Source: Jatrophihabitans sp.
GTDB lineage: Bacteria; Actinomycetota; Actinomycetes; Mycobacteriales; Jatrophihabitantaceae
DNA: 64,000 nt
Assembly: GCA_036399055.1 (NCBI GenBank)
Contig: DASWNX010000028.1
Coordinates: 1 to 64,000, forward strand
Direction: 5' to 3'
The notes under the pieces were generated by a model, which was not told the DNA's origin, ran no database searches, and was given only the letters and a program-made list of their open reading frames with translations. The translations under genes were made by a program, and so were the position numbers. Shown piece after piece: positions 23,964 to 35,771 of this stretch (position 1 is its first letter; each line of letters opens with the position of its first letter).

Positions 23964-26900
23964 TCAGTTGTACCACCACCTGGTCCACAGCCTGTACTCC
24001 GTCGAGATGTGGACGTAGACGCCTCCTGTGACGCTGTAGCACAACGTGCCGAAGACCGAACATGCCCAGATCTTCTGCCCGTATTTGATCTTCACCTTGT
24101 GCTGGACGCCGCGCAGGTTTCCTGTCCTGCTGTCGTAGATGCCGCGGACCTTTTGGTAGTACTTGACCTTCCACTTGACCTTGTACGTGATTCCCAAGCT
24201 GAAGATCCTGCCGAGGATCTTTCTCATGATCTTGCTTGCGATGTTCGCGAACGCACGGGCGATTTTGGACTTGTGCACCTTGTGTTTGCCGCTGTACAGC
24301 GTCTTGTACCACTTGTAGGCGCCCCATCGCCCGTACTCGAGCCATTCACCGCTGAGGTCGTAGGCATTGACCGGGTCGACGGGATAGGTATAGGCGTTGT
24401 CATTGCCTCCGGGCACGGGATCCATCGACAGGAACCGCCCGGTTGCCGGGTTGTAGAGGCGGGCGCCCATGAGGGTGAGGCCACCGCCGGTGTCGCTGGA
24501 GCGGCGCTCGGCGCCCAGCCAGCCATAACCCTGGCCCAGCGACGTCGAGCCAACGCGCTCACCGCCGTATTCGGTGGACTCGGCGTAGTTGGTGAGCCCG
24601 CTGAAGACCGTCGCGTTTTCCAGGGTCGACACCACGTCGCCGTGCATGTTCGTGACCTGGACGCTGGACGTGCCGTCTGACCTCTGGATCAGACCCAGAT
24701 CCCCATCGGGACTCAGCACATTGCGGGTCCACGTGCCGGTCCAGCTCGTCAGCCCGTTGGGCCGAGTCTCCTTCGCGATCCACGCAGGTGAGTCGGAGCT
24801 GTCGGAGTAGTGGTTCGTGGTTCTGCGTAGCTCGACGCCTTCGGTGGTCTCGCTCAAGGTCGACAAGCGTTGATAGGCGTCCAGGCCATAGGTCTGGGTG
24901 TGGAGTTCTCCGTTCGCGGCCGGGAACCTCTGGGCGGTGCTGGCGACCATGTCGTTGGCGAAGTACCTCACCGCCAACCCGCTTCCGCCACTGTGCGCGG
25001 TGTCTGCAGGCGGTACGGACCGGGTGCGACCGAAGTAGTCATAGCTATAGCCGGAGTCCATGATCCGATCCGCGATGTCGAACGCGCTCGACTTGACTGT
25101 CGGATTCGACGTGGAGCACGCGCCTGCCGCTCCGGGAGGCGCCGTGGCGAGCGCTGTGCGGTTGGAGTCCAAGCTGAACGTGTAGTCGCGCGTGGTGCAC
25201 TGCCCACCCATGTAGTCCCTGACCTGAACAAGCCGGCCCCTGGGGTCGTAGCTGTAGCCGAACTTCGACAACGGCGAGTCCTCGAACCGGACGCGCGAGT
25301 GCGGATCGATCAAGCGGTTGAATCCAGCGACCTTGCTCGAACCGACGACGTAGGACAGCGCTGTCTGATCGCCTCCTTCGTTGAAGGTGGAGGTCGCGAT
25401 CAGGCCATTGGGATACACGAGTCTGGTGTTGGCGCCATTGGCGTCATAGGCAACGCTGAACTCGTCCGGCCCGGACGGGAGGCCGACGTCGACCTTGGTG
25501 ACAAGTCCACGGCGTTCGGCGTTTCCGGCGGCGTCCGTTCCATCGTAGGTGTAGGTGTAAGTGCCTTTGCCGTCGTGGAAGGTCTTCGTCCGACCGGCGG
25601 AGTCGTAGGTCGTCGTGGCGGTGTTGCCGGTCCCGTCGTTCTCGGTGAGCAGCCGCCCCCAACTGTCCTGGGTCTGAGAGATGGTCTGACCCGCGACCGT
25701 GGTTGAGGCCAGGGCGCCGGTCGTCGGCGAATACGTGATACTGGCGTCTGCGACTGGTTGATCGCCCGCGAGCGCGCCCGCCATGCTGAGCGCTCGTGCG
25801 GTCGGCCGTCCGGCGATGTCGTAGGAGACCACCGTCGTCCGAGCCATGGGCGTCGACGCCTCTTCCAAGCGCGTCGGATTCATCAGGTAGTCGTAGCCGG
25901 TGACTCGCTCCGTGGGAATGGTGGCGTAACTTGCCGCCTGCGACGTGGCGCACACCTGGTCTGCCCACTCGGGTCGATTGCGGCACTCGGGGTCCGGCGA
26001 CGAGGCGTCAGCGGTGTAGTACTTGGTCATCGTGGAGCGCACGTCCGACCCGGCCCCGTCGGTGGTCGACACTCCTTGAGGCGTCCGGGTCTCGATGATC
26101 TTTCCGGCCGAGTCAAAGCGCGTCAATTGAGTGGACCAAATACCACCGCCCATATCCGTTGACACCCGGGTAGGCGTCGTGAGAGCCCAGCCGTCGCCGT
26201 CTGTCGGGACGACCTTGTCGTAGCGGTACCGAGTCCGCTGCAGGTCGTAGCCGATGGTGTCGTCTGTGTTCGCGAGGAACTTTCGAGTCTCGACCAAGAG
26301 GTTCTGGGGTGGCTCGGCAGGGTCAGGCACCGGCCTGCCGGGCACCAGGCTCGGGTCAACCTCGTCGTCATAGACGTTGACCGTCTTAGGTCGGCCAGAT
26401 ATCTGGGTCCCGTTGGCGAGCATCACGCTGCGGGCGGGTTCCCATACGGCCCAGACCCGAGTGCCATTGGCGGCATAGAGCGTCTTGGTGGACAGCAAGT
26501 TCGCGGCGACGGCAGTGTTTCCGCCGGCGGCCAACGCTCTGTTGCGGTTGCCCTCATCAAGTTCCCACACGGTGTTGCCGACGCTGTCGTAGCCCATGGT
26601 GTCGATCTGCCAGGCGCCCGCACCGTAGCTTGCCGTGTTCGTGGTCCGGCCCTCGGCGGTGAAATAGGAGATGTCGGCGTACGTCATGTCCACAGTGCCG
26701 GGTGCTCCGGGCTCAAAGACCGCGGTGCCCTGGACCGGAACCTGAAGCTGTCCCCAGGCCGAAGCCGCGCCAGGACTGAGGTCGGGAAGTCCAGTACCCG
26801 ACGTCGGCACTGCGTAAACGACCGCCCAGGTCGCATCCCCTGAGCCGATCGCGGCGTCGTGCGCGCGCTTGACGGTCTCGATCCGCGCGAGGGAATCGAA

Positions 26901-29900
26901 GCCGAAGCGCCAGGCCTTCTCGCCCGGCGAAGTCAAGCTGGCCAGCATCGTGTGGGTGCCGACGCTCTGGTAGGTATAGGTCCTCTTCAGTGCCGAGGCT
27001 CCGTCTCCGACCCGGGGATCCCACGCCGCGGTCAGCTTGCCTGCGGAGTCATAGGAGTACTTCTGGACAGGGATGGTGCTCATCGCCGCGCTCGATCCGG
27101 GCAGCCCGTTCGACGCGGGCTTGGGATCCCAGGTCCGCAGATCGACCTGCGTGAGTCGCTTGTCGGCTCCGACCGTGGAATAGGTGAGCTGCAACGCTCG
27201 GCAGCCCTTGTCCTGGATAGTGGCGTTGCAGGTCACTCCTGCTGGCGCAGGGACGTAGATGCCTGTGACACGACCGGCAGTGTCCAGTGTGTAGGAGGTC
27301 AGCCCGCCTTCTCCGGGTTCATCGACGCGGTCGATGGACCACGTCGCTGAGCCCAGGTGACGCCACACCGTCCGGGTGCCGTCCGGGTCTGAGAGCGTCA
27401 GATACTTGGCGCCGGAGACGGTTGTGATAGCCAGCCTGTTGTTGCTCAGCGCCGCCTCGCCTTGCGCGAGGTACGTGCCGTCCTTCTGAGCACCCTTGAC
27501 CTGTGTCGAGTGCAGGTAACTGAACGAGCTTCCATCGGAGTCGGTAAGCGTGATCGAGGCGTTGCTCGCCGTCGAATCCGACACGGTGGCCGATGAGAAG
27601 CCACCATCCGGTCCTTGGATATTCGCGACCCATCCCGGGCCGAACACACCGCCCTGCACCGAAGGCGTGGATCCGAGCGACTGGAAGGAACGACCCACCG
27701 TCAGGCTCTCGCCGTAGCCGGCAACGCTGACGTCGCTCTGGTCCAGCACATACTCACCCGTCATCAGGGCTGCCTGCCCCGGGCCAAGGTCGGAGGTGGG
27801 GAAGGAGCCGCCGATGGCGTGGGGCAGCATGTTCAAACTCCTGGACGCGGTGCACCGCTGCGTCGGGCTCACCGTGTAGTTGAAGCAGAAGCGCGCCTGG
27901 AGTACCGAAGGTGACTCGACGCCCGGCTCGGCGGAGGCGTTCCAGGTCAGGGGGCCGGTGCTGGCGGTGTCACCGAAGGTGGTGGGCACACCAGACCACA
28001 CGGCCGAACCTGCCCTGACTTCGGTGGCTTGGGTCCAGGCGCCGCTGCTGTCACCGGCGAGGCGCCACTGCAGCAGGGCGCTGGACGCGCCTGCCTTTGA
28101 CTTACCGGCGACGGTGAACGAATCGGTGGAGCGGTCCTGGTCGTTGGGGCTGACCATGGCTCCGGCGCCCATGCCGGTCTTGAAGGAAGCCATGGACGCG
28201 TTGCCCACCTTGTCCTTGGCGATGACGTTCAGCTCGAAGACGCCGTTGTCGGGGACGATGAACGACTTCGAGGTGGCGCCTGCCGACAGGCTGGGGAAGG
28301 TCACCGCGTCGCCGTTGAAGGTGGTCTCGAGGGTGTCGACTCCGCTGGCAGCGGTGATGGTGCAGGTGGACGACGAGACCGGTTTGGTGTTGTACCAGGT
28401 TCCGCCTGCCAGGCCGCCACACGCGATGCTGGGCGCCGTCGGCGGCGACGTGTCGATGATGAAGGTCGTCGGGTCTGACCAATCGGAGTCGAGGGTCGCG
28501 TCGGATGCTCGCCACTGGGCTGTGTACGTGCCATCGGCCAAGCTGGGTGGTATGCGGTAGACCGATGAACCGGAGGCGACTGTTCCCAGCGTCGGGCTCT
28601 CGATGACCGTCGAACCCTGCAGGATCTTGAAGGTGACCGTGACCTGGCCGCCGTCCGGGTCCTCGACGCTGGAGGTGAAGGTCGGCGCGCTGGACGAGGT
28701 GATGAAGGCCCCGCCGTCGCTGATGGCGGGCGACACTTGAGAGGCGGCCGGCTTCTTCGGGTAGGAGTTGTAGTTCACGATCAGCTTGGGCGACTTCGAG
28801 TACGTGCCGTTATCGCCTGAGCGGAACTTCCGCGATCCCGACGCCGCGATGTCACTGTCGGCCGCGATCCGCACACCAGCGTTCGGCGCGCCGGCTGACC
28901 AGTCCTTCACGATCTGGGTGGCATCGAAGGAGACGACGCCCTCGGCGGGGCAGCCGGCGGCTCCATAGGACTGGGAGGATTGGCTGGCGCCAGCTGAGGT
29001 GACGGCAGGTTGGCTCGCCCACGTCACCGTGCCGGTGTACCAACCGCCGGTGATCCGCGACATCGTCAGTGGGGACCCTGAGCAAGCTCCCGTCTCGAAG
29101 TTGGACAGGTTCACCTGAGCCGAGTTGACGTCGAACGCTGACATCTTCGACATGTTCGCCAGGTCGAAGAACAGATACGACCTCGCTGTGGTCACGCCTG
29201 CGTCAGTTGAGCCGACGCGCAGTTCAGGTGAGATGATCTGACTGGAGGTGTCACCCGCGCTTTGAACCCAGGTGTCAGAGGTGGCACTCACAATGAACGT
29301 AGGGTCGATCGTGACCGGGTACTGCGTGCCAGCAGCTGTCAGCAAGGACATATCCGGCCGCAGGACCAGTGTCGGGACGCCGCCTGAGACCTCAACCGCT
29401 GTCGCGATCTTGGTGACTGTCCCCTGGCCGTCCTTGTTGGCGTCCGCGCCGTCCCACATCACCGGGCTCGGCGCCGAGGCCACCCTCGTCTTGCCATGCG
29501 AGATCTCGATTCCGCCGGCGTCGGTGACGCGCGCCGTTGCCCCATCCAGGCTGAGCGGAAACGAGAACTCCACCGGGCCGGCGCCGGCCGCTGGCGCTTG
29601 GCGCAGGATCACCGAGTAGCTGAACCCGTTGGGACGCGACGTGACCACCAGGTCGCCGTTCTCGGTGACGTCGGGATAGGTCAGCGTGCCGGCCTCGACT
29701 GTGGGCGTCGGCAGCTTGCCTGGCCAGCCCACCTTGAGGTCGTGGCCGTCGCCGGTCTTGACCGCCGCGATGGTCGTGTCGCCTCCGTCTGAGAACGACA
29801 TCTCATAAGCGGACGTCGTGGGAGCGTAGGCGCCGCTCCGCTTCGACAGCTTGGAGTTCAAGCCGATCCAGTCGCCACTCTTGTTCTGAGCGCGGACAGG

Positions 29901-30200
29901 CCCCGAGTAGGACTCCACGGTCCACGAGCCGTTCGGTTCTGCGAACGTCGAGGCCTCCGGGGTTCTCGCCGACAGGTCTTCAACCCGCGATTTCTGGGCT
30001 TGCGCTGTGGACATGGCCGACACCCGATCGGGCCTGGTTGTCACCAGCCCCGTCGCAGGTCGAGCTTTCGTCTGTTCCGCGTGACCGGGGGCGGGAAGAA
30101 CCACGATGCTCAGGCCCGTCGCAGTCAAGGCCGTCGTGGTCACCAGGATGACGAGCGCTTTCGAGGTGGTGTGGCGCGCGCGAGGAACAGCCAGGCTCAT
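23964..30200 (-). CDS. Secreted RHS/YD-repeat polymorphic-toxin-like protein with DNRLRE-like domain
   Basis: 2078 aa; a GGAGGTCG site precedes the ATG. Residues 1-42 are a signal peptide. About 290-470 form a DNRLRE-type domain ('[19 protein letters not shown]', '[11 protein letters not shown]', '[10 protein letters not shown]'). Ig-like segments run to about 850. A long YD-repeat shell follows, ending in the RHS core signature '[18 protein letters not shown]...YDLSGEW' at about 1920-1953. The last 125 residues (1954-2078) are a separate Lys/Tyr/Trp-rich basic domain ('[23 protein letters not shown]', '[20 protein letters not shown]') in the toxin position. No toxin family is recognised and no immunity-like gene follows: downstream is only the cupin remnant. 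Confidence 0.9.
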   Translation of the reverse strand: MSLAVPRARHTTSKALVILVTTTALTATGLSIVVLPAPGHAEQTKARPATGLVTTRPDRVSAMSTAQAQKSRVEDLSARTPEASTFAEPNGSWTVESYSGPVRAQNKSGDWIGLNSKLSKRSGAYAPTTSAYEMSFSDGGDTTIAAVKTGDGHDLKVGWPGKLPTPTVEAGTLTYPDVTENGDLVVTSRPNGFSYSVILRQAPAAGAGPVEFSFPLSLDGATARVTDAGGIEISHGKTRVASAPSPVMWDGADANKDGQGTVTKIATAVEVSGGVPTLVLRPDMSLLTAAGTQYPVTIDPTFIVSATSDTWVQSAGDTSSQIISPELRVGSTDAGVTTARSYLFFDLANMSKMSAFDVNSAQVNLSNFETGACSGSPLTMSRITGGWYTGTVTWASQPAVTSAGASQSSQSYGAAGCPAEGVVSFDATQIVKDWSAGAPNAGVRIAADSDIAASGSRKFRSGDNGTYSKSPKLIVNYNSYPKKPAASQVSPAISDGGAFITSSSAPTFTSSVEDPDGGQVTVTFKILQGSTVIESPTLGTVASGSSVYRIPPSLADGTYTAQWRASDATLDSDWSDPTTFIIDTSPPTAPSIACGGLAGGTWYNTKPVSSSTCTITAASGVDTLETTFNGDAVTFPSLSAGATSKSFIVPDNGVFELNVIAKDKVGNASMASFKTGMGAGAMVSPNDQDRSTDSFTVAGKSKAGASSALLQWRLAGDSSGAWTQATEVRAGSAVWSGVPTTFGDTASTGPLTWNASAEPGVESPSVLQARFCFNYTVSPTQRCTASRSLNMLPHAIGGSFPTSDLGPGQAALMTGEYVLDQSDVSVAGYGESLTVGRSFQSLGSTPSVQGGVFGPGWVANIQGPDGGFSSATVSDSTASNASITLTDSDGSSFSYLHSTQVKGAQKDGTYLAQGEAALSNNRLAITTVSGAKYLTLSDPDGTRTVWRHLGSATWSIDRVDEPGEGGLTSYTLDTAGRVTGIYVPAPAGVTCNATIQDKGCRALQLTYSTVGADKRLTQVDLRTWDPKPASNGLPGSSAAMSTIPVQKYSYDSAGKLTAAWDPRVGDGASALKRTYTYQSVGTHTMLASLTSPGEKAWRFGFDSLARIETVKRAHDAAIGSGDATWAVVYAVPTSGTGLPDLSPGAASAWGQLQVPVQGTAVFEPGAPGTVDMTYADISYFTAEGRTTNTASYGAGAWQIDTMGYDSVGNTVWELDEGNRNRALAAGGNTAVAANLLSTKTLYAANGTRVWAVWEPARSVMLANGTQISGRPKTVNVYDDEVDPSLVPGRPVPDPAEPPQNLLVETRKFLANTDDTIGYDLQRTRYRYDKVVPTDGDGWALTTPTRVSTDMGGGIWSTQLTRFDSAGKIIETRTPQGVSTTDGAGSDVRSTMTKYYTADASSPDPECRNRPEWADQVCATSQAASYATIPTERVTGYDYLMNPTRLEEASTPMARTTVVSYDIAGRPTARALSMAGALAGDQPVADASITYSPTTGALASTTVAGQTISQTQDSWGRLLTENDGTGNTATTTYDSAGRTKTFHDGKGTYTYTYDGTDAAGNAERRGLVTKVDVGLPSGPDEFSVAYDANGANTRLVYPNGLIATSTFNEGGDQTALSYVVGSSKVAGFNRLIDPHSRVRFEDSPLSKFGYSYDPRGRLVQVRDYMGGQCTTRDYTFSLDSNRTALATAPPGAAGACSTSNPTVKSSAFDIADRIMDSGYSYDYFGRTRSVPPADTAHSGGSGLAVRYFANDMVASTAQRFPAANGELHTQTYGLDAYQRLSTLSETTEGVELRRTTNHYSDSSDSPAWIAKETRPNGLTSWTGTWTRNVLSPDGDLGLIQRSDGTSSVQVTNMHGDVVSTLENATVFSGLTNYAESTEYGGERVGSTSLGQGYGWLGAERRSSDTGGGLTLMGARLYNPATGRFLSMDPVPGGNDNAYTYPVDPVNAYDLSGEWLEYGRWGAYKWYKTLYSGKHKVHKSKIARAFANIASKIMRKILGRIFSLGITYKVKWKVKYYQKVRGIYDSRTGNLRGVQHKVKIKYGQKIWACSVFGTLCYSVTGGVYVHISTEYRLWTRWWYN

Positions 30201-30234
30201 GGACGACCTCCAGTCGATGCCGAGAAGTCTGCCC

Positions 30235-30243
30235 TATTTATAA
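30235..30243 (-). promoter_or_regulatory. AT-rich -10 region of the RHS gene
   Basis: TTATAAATA on the minus strand, the most AT-rich spot nearby, about 35 nt before the start codon. A TTCAGT at the right distance upstream is a weak -35. The surrounding 40 bp are strikingly AT-rich for this genome. Confidence 0.45.
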
Positions 30244-30339
30244 CTGTTTTACACTGAAATAGAAGATCAGTTAAGAATCAGGGCTGGCTCGGCATGGAAG
30301 GTCTGGCTGTACGCGAGAGGGCTGTCTGCGCGCGAGCGA

Positions 30340-30750
30340 TCAACCGCCCTTGAGCCAGTCGCCGACCACCTTGCTCATGCCGCCGACCTGCGGCCGAAAG
30401 CCGAGCGTCGCGTAGAACGCCTGCATGTCGTCGGTGAACAGCCCGACGTGTTGGCCCGGCACGGTGGCCAGCAACCGGTTGACCACTTCTCGCCCGACGC
30501 CGCGGCGGCGGTAGGGGGTCGCGGTCCAGATGTCGACCAGGTAGGCGTTGCAGACCCCGTCGCTGAGGATCCGGCCGTTGGCGACGAACTCCCCGTTCCA
30601 GCGTCCGAAGACGACTGCGTGGGAGTTCTCGTGCGAGCGCCGGTACTGCTCGGGGCTGCGGAGGTTGTCGAAGTCATCGGCCACCAGGGCCCGTTTGAGC
30701 GCCGACCAGTCCACGTCGGCCAGCTCTGCGGAGAACACGATCTCAGTCAC
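30340..30750 (-). CDS. GNAT-family N-acetyltransferase
   Basis: 136 aa. It has the GNAT core: 'VFGRWNGEFVANGRILSDG', 'AYLVDIWTATPYRRRGVGREVVNRLLATV' with the R-R-G-V-G acetyl-CoA loop, then 'LFTDDMQAFYATLGFRPQVGGM'. The substrate is unknown; family members of this size acetylate small amines or protein N-termini. It stands alone, divergent from the ACC deaminase gene. Confidence 0.92.
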   Translation of the reverse strand: MTEIVFSAELADVDWSALKRALVADDFDNLRSPEQYRRSHENSHAVVFGRWNGEFVANGRILSDGVCNAYLVDIWTATPYRRRGVGREVVNRLLATVPGQHVGLFTDDMQAFYATLGFRPQVGGMSKVVGDWLKGG

Positions 30751-30873
30751 CGGCTGAGCATCTCATCCGCCCGCACGCCGCGTCCGGCCGCCGGCGGGGC
30801 GCCTAGGCTGGAGCGGTAGCTCATGACACGCCAGCCGCCCGGCGTCGATCGCCCTAGACCAGGAGTCCAGAAA

Positions 30874-31884
30874 ATGCCCTTGAGCGACTTCCCCCGCTAT
30901 CCGCTGCTCTTCGGCCCGAGCCCGGTGCACCCTCTGGAGCGGCTGAGCGCCCATCTCGGCGGCGCCCAGATCTGGGCCAAGCGGGAGGACTGCAACTCCG
31001 GCCTGGCTTACGGGGGCAACAAGACCCGGAAGCTGGAGTACCTCGTTCCCGAGGCGCTGGCGCAGGGCGCGACTCACCTGGTCTCGATCGGCGGCGTGCA
31101 GTCCAACCACACCCGCCAGGTCGCGGCAGTCGCGGCCAAGCTCGGCCTGCAGGCCCGGCTCGTGCAGGAGAGCTGGGTGGACTGGCCGGACTCGGTCAAC
31201 GACCGGGTCGGCAACATCCTGCTGTCGCGGATCATGGGCGCGCACGTCGAGCTGGTCGAGGCCGGTTTCGGCATCGGCTTCAAGCAGAGCTGGGAGAACG
31301 CCCTGGCCGAGATCACCGACGGCGGCGGCGTGCCCTATCCGATTCCGGCCGGCGCCTCCGACCACCGGCTGGGCGGCCTGGGTTTTGCGAACTGGGCCTA
31401 TGAGGTGCAGCGGCAGGAGGCTGAGCTGGGCGTCTTCTTCGACACCATCGTCGTCTGCAGCGTGACCGGCTCCACCCACGCCGGCATGATCGCCGGGTTC
31501 GCCGGGCAGGACCGGCCGCGCCGGGTGCTGGGCATCGACGCCTCCGCCAAGATCGCCGAGACCAGGTCGCAGGTCGAGCGGATCGCGCGGAACACCGCCG
31601 AGCTCATCGGCCTGGGACGGGAGCTGGGCGATGAGGAGATTACCGTGCTGGAAGGCTGGGCCGGGGACTACTACGGCATCCCGGTCCAGTCCACCCTGGA
31701 CGCGATGCGGCTCACCGGCAGCCTGGAGGGCATGATCATCGACCCGGTCTATGAGGGCAAGTCGATGGCCGGGCTCATCGACCTCGTCAGCACCGGTGAG
31801 ATCGCGCGCGACTCGACCGTGCTCTACGCCCACCTCGGCGGCCAGCCGGCCATCAACGCCTACAGCGCGCTTTTCAGGTCCTGA
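30874..31884 (+). CDS. acdS: 1-aminocyclopropane-1-carboxylate deaminase
   Basis: 336 aa from the ATG at 30874 with AGGAG upstream; an in-frame ATG at 30823 has no ribosome site. Schiff-base Lys50 is in '[10 protein letters not shown]', the nucleophilic Ser in '[10 protein letters not shown]', and the diagnostic ACC-deaminase residues Y293-E294 in 'DPVYEGKSM' and L321 in 'AHLGGQPA' are all present. The Glu and Leu are replaced by Thr in the paralogue at 2470-3462. It converts ACC to 2-oxobutyrate and ammonia, a trait of plant-associated and soil bacteria that lowers plant ethylene. No acdR regulator is adjacent. Confidence 0.92.
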   Translation: MPLSDFPRYPLLFGPSPVHPLERLSAHLGGAQIWAKREDCNSGLAYGGNKTRKLEYLVPEALAQGATHLVSIGGVQSNHTRQVAAVAAKLGLQARLVQESWVDWPDSVNDRVGNILLSRIMGAHVELVEAGFGIGFKQSWENALAEITDGGGVPYPIPAGASDHRLGGLGFANWAYEVQRQEAELGVFFDTIVVCSVTGSTHAGMIAGFAGQDRPRRVLGIDASAKIAETRSQVERIARNTAELIGLGRELGDEEITVLEGWAGDYYGIPVQSTLDAMRLTGSLEGMIIDPVYEGKSMAGLIDLVSTGEIARDSTVLYAHLGGQPAINAYSALFRS

Positions 31885-31954
31885 CGACTGGTCAGATCTT
31901 GACGGCGCCGCTGCCCCCGCAGCCAAAGCGCCGTCACCCGGTTACCGTCTGGAC

Positions 31955-33616
31955 ATGACCTTCGCACCCTTCACCAAGCTCGCTGACGACGCCGTCGCGT
32001 CGTTGTGCGCGCACTACCCCGAGCAGGCCACCTATCTCGGTGACCACAGCCATGACGATCAGCTCAGCGATCCGTCGGCGGCCGCCGGGCAGCGGCGCAG
32101 CGCCGAGCTCCGCTCGCTGATCGCGCGGCTGGACGAGCTGCCGGCAGAGCGGCTGGACACCGCCGACGCGGTTGACCGCGACATCCTGCGGACGGCGGCC
32201 GAAGGCGAGCTGCTCGAGCTGAACGAGCTTGACGAGGCCAGCTGGAATCCGATGCTGCACAACCCGGGACAGGCGCTGTACGGCTTGCTCTCGCGGGACT
32301 TCGCCCCGTTGCCGGAACGGTTGTCAGGGGTGGCCGGCCGGTTGCGCGCGATTCCGGACTACCTGCAGGCCGCGCGGAGCCGGTTGGGCGAGATGTCCCG
32401 GGTGCACGTCGAGACTGCCGTCGGGCAGCTGGAGGGCACCCTGGCCCTGATCGAGGGCGAGGTCCCCGCGGCGGTGGCCAAGGCCGGAGGCGTCGGCCCG
32501 GACCTGTCGCAGGAGGTCAGCCGGGCGGCGGCGGCGGTACGCGAGCACCAGGACTGGCTGCGTGGCGAGCTGCCCGGCGCCCGGCGGCCGGCCAGACTCG
32601 GCCCCGACCTCTTCGCCGACAAGCTGGCGCTCACCCTGGCCACCCCGTGGCAGCCCACGACGTTGCTGGAACAGGCCTATCGCGATCTGGAGCGGGTCGA
32701 GCGCGAGCTGGCCGAGCTGGTCGGGCAATCCACCAAGTCGGCCGACGTCGACCGGGCCGTGATCGCCGCCGAGTTCGACCGGCTGGCCGCCGACGCGCCC
32801 ACCAGCGACACCATCCTGCAGCTGTGCCGGGACGCGCTGACCGAGACGACCGAATTCGTGCGCGAGCACGACCTGCTCACCCTGCACGAGGACCCCGTGG
32901 ACATCATCGAGATGCCCGAGATCGATCGCGGCGTGGCAGTGGCCTACTGCGTCGCGGTCGGCGCGCTGGAGACCGCGCCGCTGGCCACCCAGTTCGCGGT
33001 CTCTCCCACTCCGACGGACTGGCCGGCAGAACGGGTGCGCTCGTTCTACCGCGAGTACAACATCCACATGCTGCACAACCTCACCATCCACGAGGCGATG
33101 CCAGGTCATGTGGAGCAGCTGTCGCACAACCACCGTTACCAGGGCGCCAACCCGGTCCGCGGCGTGTTCGGCAGCGGCTCGTTCATCGAGGGCTGGGCGG
33201 TCTACGCCGAGGAGCTGATGGCCGGCCTGGGCTACCGCCGCAAGATCTCCGCCGAGGCGGCCGCGGCGGTGCGCATGCAACAGCTGAAGATGCAGGTGCG
33301 ATCCATCCTGAACACCATCATGGACGTGTCCTTCCACACCGGCGAGCTCGACCAGCGCGAGGCCATGGAGCTGATGACGGTTCGCGGGTACCAGGAGGAG
33401 GGCGAGGCCACCGGCAAGTGGCGTCGGGTGCAGCTGAGCTCGACCCAGCTGTCCACCTACTACGTGGGCTACCTCGAGGTCCGCGGGCTGGCCACCGACC
33501 TGCGCCAGGCCCGGCCCGCCTGGTCGGACCGGCAGCTGCACGACTCGATGCTGAGCTACGGCTCCCCGCCGGTCCGCTACCTGCGCCAGCTGCTGGAACT
33601 GCCGCCGGCCGCATGA
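31955..33616 (+). CDS. DUF885 family putative metallopeptidase
   Basis: 553 aa from the ATG at 31955; the open frame upstream overlaps acdS. It is a long all-helical protein with the DUF885 signature H379-E-A-M-P-G-H in 'LTIHEAMPGHVEQLSHN', followed by 'FGSGSFIEGWAVYAEELMAGLGY'. This resembles an M-family zinc site, His-Glu and a later Glu in a gluzincin-like helical bundle. There is no signal peptide, so it is cytoplasmic. The substrate is unknown. The stop overlaps the GDPD start (ATGA), so the two are co-translated, and the MFS gene follows, forming a three-gene unit. Confidence 0.9.
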   Translation: MTFAPFTKLADDAVASLCAHYPEQATYLGDHSHDDQLSDPSAAAGQRRSAELRSLIARLDELPAERLDTADAVDRDILRTAAEGELLELNELDEASWNPMLHNPGQALYGLLSRDFAPLPERLSGVAGRLRAIPDYLQAARSRLGEMSRVHVETAVGQLEGTLALIEGEVPAAVAKAGGVGPDLSQEVSRAAAAVREHQDWLRGELPGARRPARLGPDLFADKLALTLATPWQPTTLLEQAYRDLERVERELAELVGQSTKSADVDRAVIAAEFDRLAADAPTSDTILQLCRDALTETTEFVREHDLLTLHEDPVDIIEMPEIDRGVAVAYCVAVGALETAPLATQFAVSPTPTDWPAERVRSFYREYNIHMLHNLTIHEAMPGHVEQLSHNHRYQGANPVRGVFGSGSFIEGWAVYAEELMAGLGYRRKISAEAAAAVRMQQLKMQVRSILNTIMDVSFHTGELDQREAMELMTVRGYQEEGEATGKWRRVQLSSTQLSTYYVGYLEVRGLATDLRQARPAWSDRQLHDSMLSYGSPPVRYLRQLLELPPAA

Positions 33617-34419
33617 GTGAAGATCGCAGCGAGCGCCAGCGAGCGAGGACCGGGGCGAAGGCGGCAGTGAGCCCACCGGTCCGCCCGGCGATCGGAATCG
33701 CGCATCGCGGCTTCTCCCCCGACGGCGCCGAGAACTCGATGGCGGCATTCCAGGCCGCGGTCGATCTGGGCTACCGCCACCTGGAGACCGACGCGCGGGT
33801 GACCGGTGACGGGGTGGCGCTCGCCTTTCACGACGCGATCCTGGACCGGGTGACCAACTCCCGCGGGCAGTTGCGGCAGTTGAGCTGGCGAGAGGTCAGC
33901 GCGGCCCGCATCCTGGGCCGCGAGCCGATCCCCCGGCTGGAAGAGGTGCTGTCGGCCTTCGGCGAGGTCAGCGTCAACATCGACGTCAAGTCCGACGCCG
34001 CGGTCGGACCGACGCTGGACGCGATCCGGCGCACCAACTCCTGGCATCGGGTGCGGCTGGCGGCCTTCTCCCCCGCCCGGCTGCTGCAGCTGCGCCGCAC
34101 CGCCGGACCGGCGACCCCTAGCGCGCTGACCGCCACCGAGGTGGCCGCGCTCTCCCATGACCGGTTCGGCCTGCTGGCCGGCCCGCCCAGACGCGCCGGC
34201 CTGGCCGCTCAGGTGCCGCCGCGGATCGGCCCGCTGCAGGTGGTCCAGCCTCGTCTCATCGCCACTGCCCGGGCGCGCGGCATCGAGGTGCACGTCTGGA
34301 CGGTCAACCTGCGCGCCGAGATGGTCAGGCTGCTCGACCTCGGCGTCGACGCGATCATGACCGACCGCGCCGACCTGCTGCGTGAGGTCCTACGCGAGCG
34401 TGGCCAGTGGCAGGCCTGA
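33613..34419 (+). CDS. Glycerophosphodiester phosphodiesterase family protein
   Basis: 268 aa from the ATG overlapping the DUF885 stop; a GTG at 33667, after a low-complexity 'SERQRAR' stretch, is an alternative start. 'GIAHRGFSPDGAENSMAAFQAAVDLGYRHLETDARVTGDGVALAFHD' carries the catalytic His of HRG, the Glu of EN and the E-D pair and second His of the GDPD TIM barrel. 'VSVNIDVKSD' and 'HVWTVN' are later family strands. It hydrolyses glycerophosphodiesters to glycerol-3-phosphate and an alcohol. There is no signal peptide, so it is cytoplasmic. Confidence 0.93.
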   Translation: MSEDRSERQRARTGAKAAVSPPVRPAIGIAHRGFSPDGAENSMAAFQAAVDLGYRHLETDARVTGDGVALAFHDAILDRVTNSRGQLRQLSWREVSAARILGREPIPRLEEVLSAFGEVSVNIDVKSDAAVGPTLDAIRRTNSWHRVRLAAFSPARLLQLRRTAGPATPSALTATEVAALSHDRFGLLAGPPRRAGLAAQVPPRIGPLQVVQPRLIATARARGIEVHVWTVNLRAEMVRLLDLGVDAIMTDRADLLREVLRERGQWQA

Positions 34420-35771
34420 ACGGCGACGTCGCCGGCGAGGGCGTCGACGCGGCCGCTGCCCTGCGATTGCGGCAGCGGCGCGGCTGGTACTTCTACGGCT
34501 GGGCCAGCCATGTCTTCCCGACCATCGTCGTCACCGTCTTCATGGGCCGTTACCTGACCTCGCTGGCTGAGAACGCGGTCGGCAAGACCGGCCGGGTGTC
34601 GGTGTTCGGGATACCGGTGGCGCCCGGGAGCTTGTTCGCCTACACCGTCTCATTCGCCACGGTGCTGCTGCTGGTCGCTATGCCGGTGGTGGGCGCGGTC
34701 GCTGACCGGACCGGCGCCAAGCGCGAGATCCTGCTGGGCTTCGGCTGGCTCGGGGCGGCCTCCTGCGTGGCCATGTTCGCCGTCCGGGGAGCGAATTGGC
34801 AGCTGGGAGCGGCGCTGTTCGTGTTGGCCTTCGTCGGGTACTCGTGCGCCACGGTGGTCAATTACGCGCTGCTGATCGAGGTCGCCGACGCCGCCGAGCG
34901 CGACCGGGTCTCCTCGATGGGCTGGGCGCTGGCCTACGTCGGCGGCGGGTTGCTGCTGGCCGCCGACTTCGCCCTCAGCCTGTTTCTGCGGGACAAGGCG
35001 TTGCTGGCCCGGATCTCGCTGTGCTCGGCAGGGGTGTGGTGGGCGCTGTTCAACATCAAACCGTGGCAGCTGCTGCGTGGCCTGCCCAAGCCGGCGCACG
35101 CGCCGGCTGCCAGCGCCGAGCCGGTGCTGCTGGCCGGCTTCCGGCAGCTGCGCCGCACCATCGCCGAACTGCGCCGTTACCCGCACAGCCTCGCCTTCCT
35201 GGTGGCGTTCCTGGTCTACAACGACGGCATCCAGACCGTCACCACGCTCGCGGCGCAGTACGGCGACAAGGAGCTGCGTCTCAACGACACCGTGCTGCTG
35301 TCGGCCATCCTGATCGTGCAGTTCGTGGCCTTCGGCGGCGCCATCTGGCTGGGCCGGCTCGCCGAGCGCTTCGGCGCGAAACCGGTGGTGCTCGGGTCGC
35401 TGGTGGTGTGGCTGCTGCTGGTGCTGGCCGCCTACTTCGTGCAGGCCGGAGCGGCCTGGCAGTTCTACCTGCTGGCGATCGCCATCGCCGTGGTGCTCGG
35501 CGGCAGCCAGGCGCTGTCCCGCTCGATGTTCTCCCGGCTGATCCCGAGAGGCTATGAGGCGGAGTACTTCGGCTTCTACGAGATCAGCGACTCCGGCACG
35601 TCCTGGCTGGGTCCGTTGATCTTCGGACTGGCCTATCAGTTCAGCGGCTCCTACCGCAGCGCGCTGGTGTCGCTGGTGGCTTTCTTCGTCCTCGGTTTCG
35701 TGCTGCTGCTGCGGGTGCCGCTGCGCGCGGCCATCGAACAGGCCGGCAACGTCGCGCCGGAGCGGGTCTGA
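34407..35771 (+). CDS. UMF1 (Atg22-like) MFS transporter
   Basis: 454 aa from a GTG overlapping the GDPD end by 13 nt. About 12 membrane helices. 'GWYFYGWASHVFPTIVVTVFMGRYLTS' and 'LEVADAAERDRVSSMGWALAYVGGGLLLAADFAL' are typical of the UMF1/Atg22-like branch, as is 'FGAIWLGRLAERFGAKPV' in the second half. Related yeast Atg22 exports amino acids from the vacuole; the bacterial substrate is unknown. It is coupled to GDPD and DUF885, which suggests export or uptake of a breakdown product. Confidence 0.88.
   Translation: MAGLNGDVAGEGVDAAAALRLRQRRGWYFYGWASHVFPTIVVTVFMGRYLTSLAENAVGKTGRVSVFGIPVAPGSLFAYTVSFATVLLLVAMPVVGAVADRTGAKREILLGFGWLGAASCVAMFAVRGANWQLGAALFVLAFVGYSCATVVNYALLIEVADAAERDRVSSMGWALAYVGGGLLLAADFALSLFLRDKALLARISLCSAGVWWALFNIKPWQLLRGLPKPAHAPAASAEPVLLAGFRQLRRTIAELRRYPHSLAFLVAFLVYNDGIQTVTTLAAQYGDKELRLNDTVLLSAILIVQFVAFGGAIWLGRLAERFGAKPVVLGSLVVWLLLVLAAYFVQAGAAWQFYLLAIAIAVVLGGSQALSRSMFSRLIPRGYEAEYFGFYEISDSGTSWLGPLIFGLAYQFSGSYRSALVSLVAFFVLGFVLLLRVPLRAAIEQAGNVAPERV

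Noticed and set aside
32324..33748. 474-codon minus-strand frame over DUF885
   Set aside because: Antisense shadow; DUF885 has its HEAMPGH motif in the plus frame.
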